Assembly: GCF_000526215.1 (NCBI RefSeq)
Contig: NZ_JAFQ01000004.1
Coordinates: 4,278,001-4,342,000, forward strand
Source: Nocardia sp. BMG51109
GTDB lineage: Bacteria > Actinomycetota > Actinomycetes > Mycobacteriales > Mycobacteriaceae
Direction of reading: 5' to 3'
Length of the DNA stretch: 64,000 nucleotides
Both the position numbers and the translations under genes were made by a program. Below the pieces are notes generated by a model that saw nothing but the letters and a program-made list of their open reading frames with translations, did not search any database and was not told the DNA's origin. The stretch's first letter is position 1; each line of letters begins with the position of its first letter. Positions 56,819-64,000 of the stretch are shown piece by piece.

Positions 56819-58162
56819 TCAGCCGAGGTCGCGGGCGAGGAGGTCGGCTGCGGTTTCACGGCGGACCAGTTCGCGGGAGCGGCCCTCGCGGACGCCGATC
56901 AGGGGCGGCCGGCCGACGCCGTTGTAGCTGGAGGCGAGGCTGTGGTGGTAGGCGCCGGTGCAGGGGACGGCGATGATCTCGCCGGGGCGCAGGTCGGCGG
57001 GCAATCGCACGTCGGCGGCGAGGATGTCGCCGGCCTCGCAGTAGCGCCCGGCCACCGTGGCCGTCATCTGCGGCCCGGTGGGATGCCGGTTGGCCACGAC
57101 GGCGTCGTAGCGGGCGCCGTACAGCGCGACGCGCGGATTGTCGTTCATGCCGCCGTCGACGATGACGAACGTGCGGCCGCCCTCGATGTGCTTGATCGTC
57201 ATCACCCGGTACAGCGTCACCCCGGCCCGGGCCACGATCGCCCGCCCCGGCTCCAGCGAGATGCGCGGGCGCGGAAAGCGATTGCGCGCGCAGGCGGCGT
57301 CGAGCGCGTCCTCGATGATGTCGGCGAGCTCGTACAGGTTCATCTCCGCATCGCCGGAGCGGTAGGCCACCGCGTGCCCGCCGCCGAGATCGAGCTGGGT
57401 CGGCATCGCGCCGAATTCGTCACGCACCCGGGCCATTTCGGCGACCAGGCGACGCACCGCCTCGCCGTAGTGATCCGGATTGTGGATCTGCGAACCCAGG
57501 TGGCAGTGGAAACCCACCAGGTCGAGGGCGGGCTGCCGCAGCACCCGCTCGATCGCCTCGTCGGCCTCGGCGCTGCCGAGCGGGAATCCGAATTTCTGGT
57601 CTGCCACACCGGTTTTCACCGCCGGATGCCCGTGCACGTCGATATCGGGCGATAATCGCAGCAGCACCTGCTGTGTCCGGGATACCAGCGCCGACAGCAG
57701 CGTGATCTCGGTGAGCGAGTCGATCACGATCCGGCCGACCCCGGCGGCGACGGCCGCCTCCAGTTCGGCGAACGGCTTCCCGCTGCCGTGCAGCACGATG
57801 CGCCGCGGGTCGATGCCGGCGGCCAGCGCGATCGCCAGTTCGCCGCCCGAGCACACGTCGATCGACAGGCCCTCGCCGGTGATCCACCCGGCCACCGACT
57901 TGGTCAGCAGCGCCTTGGCGGCGTAGATGATCTCGGCCTCGGGGAAGTGCCTGCGGTAGGCGCGGCACCGGTCGCGGACCTCGGTCTCGTTCAGCACATA
58001 GGTCGGCGTGCCGTATTGATCGGCGATGTCGGCCAGGGCGATGCCGCCGATGGCGATGCGGCCGAGCGCGTCGTAGTGGGTCTCGCACGGCCAGACGGCG
58101 GTGTCGACCCGGGTGGACGGCATTCCCGATCGCAGTGAGGGGAATATCTCGAGCAGAGTCAC
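56819..58162 (-). CDS. lysA: Diaminopimelate decarboxylase
   Basis: The 447-residue fold type III PLP enzyme has the PLP lysine in IIYAAKALLTKSVAGW, the DVCSGGELAIALAAGIDPRR block, HCHLGSQIHNPDHYG, the phosphate-binding LDLGGGHAVAYRSGD, the EPGRAIVARAG segment, and the C-terminal PCTGAYHHSLASSYNGVGRP with the catalytic Cys region. It converts meso-diaminopimelate to lysine. Many actinobacteria have more than one lysA-like gene; this may not be the main copy, as argS/thrA-type neighbours are absent. AGGAGA precedes GTG 58162. Convergent with the HerA-like gene. Confidence 0.87.
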   Translation of the reverse strand: MTLLEIFPSLRSGMPSTRVDTAVWPCETHYDALGRIAIGGIALADIADQYGTPTYVLNETEVRDRCRAYRRHFPEAEIIYAAKALLTKSVAGWITGEGLSIDVCSGGELAIALAAGIDPRRIVLHGSGKPFAELEAAVAAGVGRIVIDSLTEITLLSALVSRTQQVLLRLSPDIDVHGHPAVKTGVADQKFGFPLGSAEADEAIERVLRQPALDLVGFHCHLGSQIHNPDHYGEAVRRLVAEMARVRDEFGAMPTQLDLGGGHAVAYRSGDAEMNLYELADIIEDALDAACARNRFPRPRISLEPGRAIVARAGVTLYRVMTIKHIEGGRTFVIVDGGMNDNPRVALYGARYDAVVANRHPTGPQMTATVAGRYCEAGDILAADVRLPADLRPGEIIAVPCTGAYHHSLASSYNGVGRPPLIGVREGRSRELVRRETAADLLARDLG

Positions 58163-58325
58163 GGTCTCTCCTGCTGTTTCCCCGCTTTCGCCTTGCTGCG
58201 GGGCCATCGACAGGACTACGCCGATTCCCTGCCGCCCAACCGTGCCGATACACGGCCTTGACAGCTGCTGCCGCGATCTTGACGCCCTGCTGACACGGCT
58301 GTGACCGGCCGCACGACCACCTCGG

Positions 58326-59123
58326 TCAGCTGCCGCCCAGCCGCTTGTAGAAGGTGCCGACGATCGGTGCCGTCAGAGCCCGCGGCGCGTACTGCCCGGC
58401 TACGCTCATACCCTTGCTGATCAGGCCGGGGACCACGCGCATCTTGTTGCGTTCCAGGGCGTCGATCGAGATCTTCGCGGTGTAGGCGGCGGTGACCCAG
58501 ACGAAGTCGGGGATCTTGCCGCCGACCTCGTCCTGATCCGGGTTGTCGGTGCGGACCGGGCCGGGCGCGAGCAGCGTGACGTTGATGCCGGTGCCGGTGA
58601 GTTCGCCGCGCAGCGATTCGGAGAAGCTGTTGGTGAACGCCTTGGTCGCCGCGTAGGTGGCGTTGTGTGGGATCGGCATGTTGCCCGCCGCCGAGCCGGT
58701 GACGAGGATGCCGCCGCCGCGCCGCTCGATCATGCCGGGCAGCACGGCGAGCGTGAGGTCGTGCACGGCCACCGCGTTGAGCTCCATGATCGACCGCTCG
58801 AAACCGGGATCGAGCTCGGCGACCGGGCCGAACGTGGCGACACCGGCGTTGTTGCAGAGTACGGCGATATCGCGGGCCGACAGCTCCTGGGTCAGCGGCG
58901 AACGCTGTTCGCGATCGGACAGATCCACCGCGCGCACCTCGGCGGTGACGCCGTACCGCTCGGTCAGCCGCTGGGCGAGTTCGGTCAGCAGATCGCCCCG
59001 GCGGGCCACCAGGATCAGCGAATATCCGCGCCGGGCAAGCTCTTCGGCCAGCGCGGTCCCGATCCCGGAGGAGGCTCCGGTGACGACGGCACGGTTCTCG
59101 GAGGTCGGTGCAGGCAGGCTCAC
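58326..59123 (-). CDS. cmrA: Short-chain dehydrogenase, CmrA (mycolate reductase) homologue
   Basis: The 265-residue SDR has the NADP motif VVTGASSGIGTALAEEL, LCNNAGVATFGPVAELD, Ser in GILVTGSAAGNMPIP and the catalytic YAATK. The C-terminal ALERNKMRVVPGLISKGMSV and APRALTAPIVGTFYKRLGGS closely fit Rv2509, which reduces the beta-keto group in the last step of mycolic acid synthesis. It acts at the cytoplasmic side of the membrane. Its presence supports a mycolate-producing host. Start GTG 59123 has only a weak ribosome binding site. Confidence 0.9.
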   Translation of the reverse strand: MSLPAPTSENRAVVTGASSGIGTALAEELARRGYSLILVARRGDLLTELAQRLTERYGVTAEVRAVDLSDREQRSPLTQELSARDIAVLCNNAGVATFGPVAELDPGFERSIMELNAVAVHDLTLAVLPGMIERRGGGILVTGSAAGNMPIPHNATYAATKAFTNSFSESLRGELTGTGINVTLLAPGPVRTDNPDQDEVGGKIPDFVWVTAAYTAKISIDALERNKMRVVPGLISKGMSVAGQYAPRALTAPIVGTFYKRLGGS

Positions 59124-59188
59124 GCCCGGGAGCCTACCGGGTCGGCTGTCGCGCCACCGGTCGCCTGCGACGTCCCGCCCGGACACGG

Positions 59189-60106
59189 CTACGGCCGGTG
59201 CTCGAGGCGCAGCGCGTAGCGGACGAGGAGGTCGGCCGCGCCGGACGGTGGGCTCGCCCGCCGCCAGACGGCGCGGAATTTCCGGGTGAGGGCGGCCGGG
59301 TCGGCGAGTTCGACCGCGTGCAGGGCGCCGGTGCGCAGATCCGGTGCGGCGATGAGTCCGCTGAGCACCGCGGGTGCGGTGCCGCTGCGTGCGGCGGCCA
59401 GAATCGCCGCCGCCGAACCGAGTTCGGCCGCCGGCGCCGCGACGGGGCCGTACGGGCGCAGCGTCTCCCATACGGTATCCCTTGTGCCCGAGCCCGATTC
59501 GCGCCACAGCAGGGAGGTGCCGGCGAGTTCGAGCAGGGTCAGCGGCCTGCGGCGGCGAGCCCATCGATGGGTCGGGGCGACGACCACGACCAGATCGTCC
59601 GCGCCGAGGACGCGGCCGCCGAGATCCCGTGGCGCATGCGGACCTTCGACGAATCCCAGATCGGCCCCGCCGGTGCGCACCAGTTCCGCGACGTGCAGCG
59701 AGTTGTCCACCTCGAGGGTGACCGTCACCTCCGGACTGCTTCGGCGCAGAGCCTCCAGCCACTGCGGAATCCGGTGGTCGGCAATAGTTTTCGAGGAAGC
59801 GATATGCAGCCGCGGCTTGTCGACGTCGCGCAGGGCCACGACGCCGTCCAGGAATCCGGCGGCGGCGTCGAGTACGGGACGAGCCCGATCGACCACGGCG
59901 TGACCGTCCTCGGTCAGCGCCGAGCCGGTGGGGCCGCGATCCAGCAGCCGCAGGCGCAGCCGACGCTCCAGTGCGGTGATGCGCAGGCTCGCGGCGGGCT
60001 GGCTGATGCCGTGCCGGCGCGCGGCGGCACCGAGACTGCCGAGCTCCGCCACGGAAACGAGCAGGTCGAGTGCCCCCAGGTCCGGCATCTCGGGTGGCAG
60101 GCTCAT
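59189..60106 (-). CDS. LysR-family transcriptional regulator
   Basis: The 305-residue LTTR has an N-terminal HTH (LGALDLLVSVAELGSLGAAA, RRHGISQPAASLRITALERR, LRLRLLDRGPTGSALTEDG) and a substrate-binding domain (KPRLHIASSKTIADHRIPQW; GADLGFVEGPHAPRDLGGRV; LLWRESGSGTRDTVWETL). Divergent from the YeiH-type transporter gene, the usual arrangement (as with yeiE/yeiH in E. coli), so it probably controls that gene. Confidence 0.92.
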   Translation of the reverse strand: MSLPPEMPDLGALDLLVSVAELGSLGAAARRHGISQPAASLRITALERRLRLRLLDRGPTGSALTEDGHAVVDRARPVLDAAAGFLDGVVALRDVDKPRLHIASSKTIADHRIPQWLEALRRSSPEVTVTLEVDNSLHVAELVRTGGADLGFVEGPHAPRDLGGRVLGADDLVVVVAPTHRWARRRRPLTLLELAGTSLLWRESGSGTRDTVWETLRPYGPVAAPAAELGSAAAILAAARSGTAPAVLSGLIAAPDLRTGALHAVELADPAALTRKFRAVWRRASPPSGAADLLVRYALRLEHRP

Positions 60107-60541
60107 ACGGCCCGATTATGCGCCCGGCCGACCCCGCGGCAGCCCGTGGGTCTCGGACATCCGAGCGCACAGCTCGAGAGTGTCCTGCTCGAGAGTGTCC
60201 TGGCGTGGTAGCCCGGCCACCCGGCGCTGGTTGCTGGGGCGTCCTGCCGCATAATTGCCCACTCACCCGGAGTGCGCGAGTTCCCGGTCGCTCCGGTGTG
60301 TGTGCCTGCCGGTCGTTCCGCCGCACAGCTACTCAGCTGTCCGGTGCGTGGCCGCCGATCACTCCGGTGGGTAGCTGGTCGATTACTTCGGCGCATGGCT
60401 GCCGTCGTTCCGGCGTGTCCTCGGGCGAAACCTCGCTCGGTGGTCCGGAGCCCGGGCATCTTTTCGGCCATAAGTCTCACTTATGAGGTGCGCGGAAATC
60501 GGCGGCTACCGGACGTTCGCCCGGAACGCGAGGGTGAGCGA
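60107..60541. other. Intergenic region between LysR and YeiH-type genes
   Basis: About 435 bp without a supported gene. It should contain the LysR-controlled divergent promoters. Repeated short GTTCCG/CGGTC-type words occur, but no clear T-N11-A palindrome was found by eye. Confidence 0.4.
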
Positions 60542-61540
60542 ATGACGAACGTGCGGCCTCTTGTCCCCGGTCTGTTGCTCGTGATCGGCGTCGCTTCGGT
60601 GGCCACCGCGCTGGGGCTGTGGGCGCCCGTCGTGGGCGCACCCGTGCTTGCCCTGCTGGCGGGCGCGGCCCTCGGCGCCTTCCGGCCGCGCGCCGTCGAG
60701 GACGGGGGAGCCTGTGGTCCGGGGTTGGCCTTCGCCCGGCGGCGACTGCTGCCCGCGGCGATCGTGCTGCTCGGTCTCGGCTTGCCGTTCGACGCGGTGC
60801 TCCGGGTCGGGCACAGCACCGGGGTCGTACTTCTGGGCACGGCGGTGATCGGATCGCTCGCGGCGCTGGTGGTGGGTCGGCTGCTGGCGCTCGACCGCGA
60901 GTCGGCGACGCTGGTGGCGGTCGGGACGACCATCTGCGGTGCGTCCGCCATCGCCGCCGCCACGGCGGTCATGCGGCCGCGGAGAGCAGCGGCGGCGTAC
61001 GCGCTGGGTACCATCTTCGTCTTCAATATCGTTGCGGTGCTGGTGTTTCCGCCGGTGGGACGGTTGCTGTCGATGTCCGACGAGGGGTTCGGGCTGTGGG
61101 CGGGCACCGCCATCAACGACACGTCCTCGGTGCTGGCGGCCGGTGTCGTCTTCGGACCGGCGGCCGCGCAGTTCGCGGTGATCGTCAAGCTCGTCCGCAG
61201 CCTGCTGATCGTGCCGATGTGCCTGGGCCTGCACCTCGAACGGCGGCGCGCGTCCGGGACCGGTCGTTTCGCCCTGCGGCGGGTCTTCCCGCTGTTCGTG
61301 CCGCTGTTCGTGGCGGCCTCGGTGCTCGCCGGTACCGGCCTGATCCCGGCGGTGGTCGGCAGCGCGTCGTCGCGCGTGAGCGCCTGGCTCATCGCCGGTG
61401 TCTGCGTCGCGGTCGGAACCTCGCTCACCTGGGAGCGGGTCCGCCGCGCGGGCGCCCGCCCGCTCCTGTTCGGCGGCATTCTCTCCGTCGTACTGGCGGT
61501 CGGCAGCCTGGCACTGGCCTGTGCCGGTGGATGGCGCTGA
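60542..61540 (+). CDS. YeiH-type putative sulfate/sulfonate-exporter family membrane protein (UPF0324)
   Basis: About 332 residues, nine to ten membrane helices. Family blocks (PF03601): RRRLLPAAIVLLGLGLPFDA, GRLLALDRESATLVAVGTTI followed by CGASAIAAATAVMRP (the conserved I-C-G-x-S-A), TIFVFNIVAVLVFPPVGRLL and GLWAGTAINDTSSVLAAGVV. The function of the family is not firmly known. GAGGGTGAG precedes the ATG. Likely regulated by the divergent LysR gene. Confidence 0.92.
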   Translation: MTNVRPLVPGLLLVIGVASVATALGLWAPVVGAPVLALLAGAALGAFRPRAVEDGGACGPGLAFARRRLLPAAIVLLGLGLPFDAVLRVGHSTGVVLLGTAVIGSLAALVVGRLLALDRESATLVAVGTTICGASAIAAATAVMRPRRAAAAYALGTIFVFNIVAVLVFPPVGRLLSMSDEGFGLWAGTAINDTSSVLAAGVVFGPAAAQFAVIVKLVRSLLIVPMCLGLHLERRRASGTGRFALRRVFPLFVPLFVAASVLAGTGLIPAVVGSASSRVSAWLIAGVCVAVGTSLTWERVRRAGARPLLFGGILSVVLAVGSLALACAGGWR

Positions 61541-61543
61541 GAT

Positions 61544-62224
61544 TCAGCGCGGTTCGGGCTCCATGAACGCGATGCCCCAGCCGATGTGTCCGTTCCACAC
61601 GCTGGCGATGCGGCCGCCCTGGACGGCCGGTTTCGGGTCGCTGATCGGTCCGCCCGCGGTGCGGACGGCGGCGACCGTGGCGTCCAGATCCGGTGTGCCG
61701 AAGGCGATGCCGATCAGGCTCGGCGACCGGCCGGGGGCCGCGACGACCTCGATGAATGCCTCGCCGACGCGGTAGAAGGCCATCTCCGGGCCGGAGGGAC
61801 CGCGCGGGCGGAAGCGGCGGCGCGGCGGCATGCCGAGCGCATCGGTCAGCCCGGCGACGGCCTCGTCCAGGTCGTTCGCCAGGTAGACGATGTGGTCGAC
61901 GAAGGTCGCGCCGTTGGGATGTGCCGTGCCGGAGTCGTTTCCGATCTTCGCGGGGACCGGGGCGTCGGTATCGGCGGCGAGATGTTCGAGCAGTTGCTCG
62001 ACCTTGTGCACCGGATCCGCCGCACCGGCCGTATTCTCGCTCACCAGTTCCGGAACGCCGAGAACCGATGCGTCGCCGCGCAACTCGTCGAAGCCCCAGC
62101 TCGGCGGCATATCGACCACGCAGGAGACCGAGCCGACCTGCAATCTCGCATTGTCGACCGCGAAACCGAGTGCCGTCCAGGACTTCTCGTCGCCCGGCAG
62201 GCCGAGGCTCACCAGATCCGGCAT
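61544..62224 (-). CDS. VOC (glyoxalase) family protein
   Basis: The 226-residue protein has two betaalphabeta repeats of the vicinal oxygen chelate type: LGFAVDNARLQVGSVSCVVD in the first half; FVDHIVYLANDLDEAVAGLT, FIEVVAAPGRSPSLIGIAFG and TPDLDATVAAVRTAGGPISD in the second. Metal residues His (VDHIVY) and Glu (AFIEVV) are visible. Its ATG overlaps the stop of fadH (TAATG), so it is co-translated; a role in fatty acid or acyl-CoA metabolism is inferred from that. Confidence 0.85.
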   Translation of the reverse strand: MPDLVSLGLPGDEKSWTALGFAVDNARLQVGSVSCVVDMPPSWGFDELRGDASVLGVPELVSENTAGAADPVHKVEQLLEHLAADTDAPVPAKIGNDSGTAHPNGATFVDHIVYLANDLDEAVAGLTDALGMPPRRRFRPRGPSGPEMAFYRVGEAFIEVVAAPGRSPSLIGIAFGTPDLDATVAAVRTAGGPISDPKPAVQGGRIASVWNGHIGWGIAFMEPEPR

Positions 62225-64000
62225 TACAGCGCCGCCGCCAGCCGGGTGCCCTGGTCGATGGCACGCTTGGCATCCAGTTCGGCGGCCAGCTCCGCGCCGC
62301 CGATCAGGTGGATCCGCACACCGGCCGCGCGGAGCGGATCGGCCAGTTCGCGCACCGATTCCTGGCCGGCGCACAGGATGACGTTGTCGCATTCGATGAC
62401 CGTCGGCCGCTGCCGCTTCTCGCCGAAGCTGATGTGCAGGCCGCGGTCGTCGATGCGCTCGTAGTTGACCCCGCCGACCCGTTCGACGCCCTTGGCCTTC
62501 ACCGCGGCCCGGTGCACCCAGCCCGTGGTCTTGCCGAGGCTCTTGCCGAACGAGGTCGACTTCCGTTGCAGCAGAACGACCTCCCGGGTGGCGGGCGACG
62601 GCTTCGGCTTCGTGAGCTGGCCGGGGGCGTCCGGATCGTCGGCGAGTACGCCCCATTCCTGTTTCCACTCGTCGAGCTTCAGCGCCGGATGGCCGTCGAC
62701 GGTGAGGAATTCGCTGACGTCGTAGCCGATTCCGCCGGCGCCGATCACGGCGACCTTCTTGCCGACGGGCTTCTCCTCGCGCACCAGCTCCGCGTAGGTG
62801 AGGACCTTCGGATGGTCGATGCCGGGGATGTCCGGGATGCGCGGGCGCACGCCGGTGGCCAGCACCACGTGGTCGTAGCGGCCCTCGGTCAGCTCCGCCG
62901 CGCTCACCCGCCGGTTCAGGAAAACCCGCACGCCGCTGGTCTCCAGCTTGCGGGTGAAGTAGCGGATGGTCTCGTTGAACTCCTCCTTGCCGGGGATGCG
63001 GCGCGCGATGTCGAACTGCCCGCCGATCTTGCCGTCGGCCTCGAACAGGTCGACCTTGTGCCCGCGTTCGGCCAGGTTGACCGCCGCCGACAGGCCGGCC
63101 GGGCCCGCGCCGACGACCGCGATCCGTTGCGTTCGCCGGGTGGGGAGCAGTCGCAGGTCGGTCTCGTGTCCGGCGCGCGGGTTGAGCAGGCAGGACACGG
63201 TTTTGTGCACGAAAGCGTGATCCAGGCAGGCCTGGTTGCAGGCGATGCAGGTGTTGATCTCGTCGGCACGGGTCTGCCGGGCCTTGTTCGCCCAGTCCGG
63301 GTCGGCCAGCAGCGGCCGGGCCAGGGAGATCAGGTCGGCGTCGCCGCGGGTGAGGATCTCCTCGGCCACCTCGGGCATGTTGATGCGATTCGACGCGCAC
63401 ACCGGAATGCTCACCCGCGCCTTGATTTTCGCGGTGAACTCGACGAATGCCGCACGCGGCACCGAGGTGACGATGGTCGGCACCCGGGCCTCGTGCCAGC
63501 CGATGTCGGTGTTGATGACGTCGACGCCGGCCTGTTCCAATTCTGTTGCCAGCGCGACGATTTCGGTCTCGGTCTGGCCGTGTTCGACGAATTCCGCCAT
63601 GGACAGCCGGAACACGAGGACGAAGTCGTCGCCGACCGCGGCGCGTATTCGGCGCACGATCTCCAGGGGGAAGCGGCGGCGGTTCGCCGCCGAGCCGCCC
63701 CACCTGTCGGTGCGCCTGTTGGTGCGCGGGGCCAGGAACTGGTTGATCAGGTAGCCCTCGCCGCCCATCACCTCGACGCCGTCGTAGCCCGCGAGCTTCG
63801 CGAGCTGCGCGCAGCGCACGTAGTCGTCGATGGTGCGCTCGATGCCCTTGTCCGACAGCTTGCGTGGGCGAAAGGGGCTGATGGGGGCCTTGATCGAGGA
63901 GGCCGACACGCTGAAGGGCACGTAGGCGTAGCGGCCGGCGTGCAGGATCTGCAGGGCGATCCTGCCGCCCTCGCGGTGCACGGCCCGGGTGATCGCGCGG
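62224..64000 (-). CDS. fadH: 2,4-dienoyl-CoA reductase (NADPH), FadH, N-terminus beyond the window
   Basis: At least 592 residues are visible; the first ~70-80 are beyond the right edge. OYE-type FMN barrel: GGRIALQILHAGRYAYVPFS, YDGVEVMGGEGYLINQFLAP, RTNRRTDRWGGSAANRRRFP. Then the 4Fe-4S motif TCIACNQACLDHAFVHKTVS and C-L-L-N-P-R-A, and the FAD/NADPH domains VVGAGPAGLSAAVNLAERGH and KVAVIGAGGIGYDVSEFL. Removes double bonds during beta-oxidation of unsaturated fatty acids. Followed by a coupled VOC gene. Confidence 0.94.
   Translation of the reverse strand, partial: RAITRAVHREGGRIALQILHAGRYAYVPFSVSASSIKAPISPFRPRKLSDKGIERTIDDYVRCAQLAKLAGYDGVEVMGGEGYLINQFLAPRTNRRTDRWGGSAANRRRFPLEIVRRIRAAVGDDFVLVFRLSMAEFVEHGQTETEIVALATELEQAGVDVINTDIGWHEARVPTIVTSVPRAAFVEFTAKIKARVSIPVCASNRINMPEVAEEILTRGDADLISLARPLLADPDWANKARQTRADEINTCIACNQACLDHAFVHKTVSCLLNPRAGHETDLRLLPTRRTQRIAVVGAGPAGLSAAVNLAERGHKVDLFEADGKIGGQFDIARRIPGKEEFNETIRYFTRKLETSGVRVFLNRRVSAAELTEGRYDHVVLATGVRPRIPDIPGIDHPKVLTYAELVREEKPVGKKVAVIGAGGIGYDVSEFLTVDGHPALKLDEWKQEWGVLADDPDAPGQLTKPKPSPATREVVLLQRKSTSFGKSLGKTTGWVHRAAVKAKGVERVGGVNYERIDDRGLHISFGEKRQRPTVIECDNVILCAGQESVRELADPLRAAGVRIHLIGGAELAAELDAKRAIDQGTRLAAAL

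Noticed and set aside
58326..60326. Single 666-codon minus-strand frame joining a LysR-antisense-like part to the SDR.
   Set aside because: The N-terminal 400 codons are an alternative frame of the LysR gene. The SDR has its own start and family length from 59123.

Overview
The window is high-GC actinobacterial DNA, most like Nocardia or a close mycolic-acid-forming relative. The right part carries a mycolate-reductase (CmrA) homologue, an LdtMt2-type L,D-transpeptidase, and the gene neighbourhood orn / HerA-like ATPase / cmrA that I recall from Mycobacterium tuberculosis (Rv2511-Rv2509). DUF574 methyltransferases, DUF397 proteins, WXG100 proteins and Scr1- and MmyB-type regulators fit the same group.

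Region A (about 0.7-34.15 kb) reads as an integrative, conjugative-type element inserted at the 3' end of tRNA-Lys(CTT) (34143-34215). A tyrosine integrase (32571-33590) and an AbrB-like protein sit next to the tRNA, and a 1845-residue MobF relaxase-helicase (22177-27714) lies inside. Its left end was not found. From left to right the cargo is: a long leftward cluster (938-10245) with an EF-Tu-barrel-like protein, membrane and secreted proteins, two DUF574 methyltransferases, a cold-shock protein, a PLP-fold protein without the Schiff-base lysine, a nucleoside hydrolase and a degenerate resolvase-fold protein; a Scr1/DUF397 regulator pair; a WXG100 / GH-E nuclease toxin / ankyrin / YbaB operon; an RHH-YfbU regulator with its operator; a circularly permuted tRNA-like gene followed by a terminator hairpin; a complete IS5-family element; and relaxase-linked genes, a NYN-OST-HTH protein and an overlapping operon leading to the integrase. 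The first 490 bases hold part of an acyl-CoA dehydrogenase-like gene that may or may not belong to the element.

Region B (34.2-54.3 kb) is chromosome with accessory patches. It holds ldtB, a DUF2252 protein, a small membrane/rhodanese operon, MarR regulators, a lipoprotein with a clear MarR-type operator, and a P450 divergent from an MmyB-type regulator with repeated GGCA-N7-TGCC sites. It also holds a second copy of the degenerate-resolvase/small-protein pair seen in the element, a secreted lipase, a sensor kinase and an AraC regulator. Remnants of a potassium-uptake gene, transposases and an integrase show past insertions, the last beside tRNA-His.

Region C (54.2-64 kb) is conserved core: tRNA-His, orn, HerA-like ATPase, lysA, cmrA, a LysR/YeiH divergent pair, a VOC protein and fadH (cut by the window end). 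The most unusual object is the permuted tRNA at 17.0-17.1 kb. The two halves lie in reversed order, pair perfectly in the acceptor and anticodon stems, and together would make a 73-nt tRNA of standard length.
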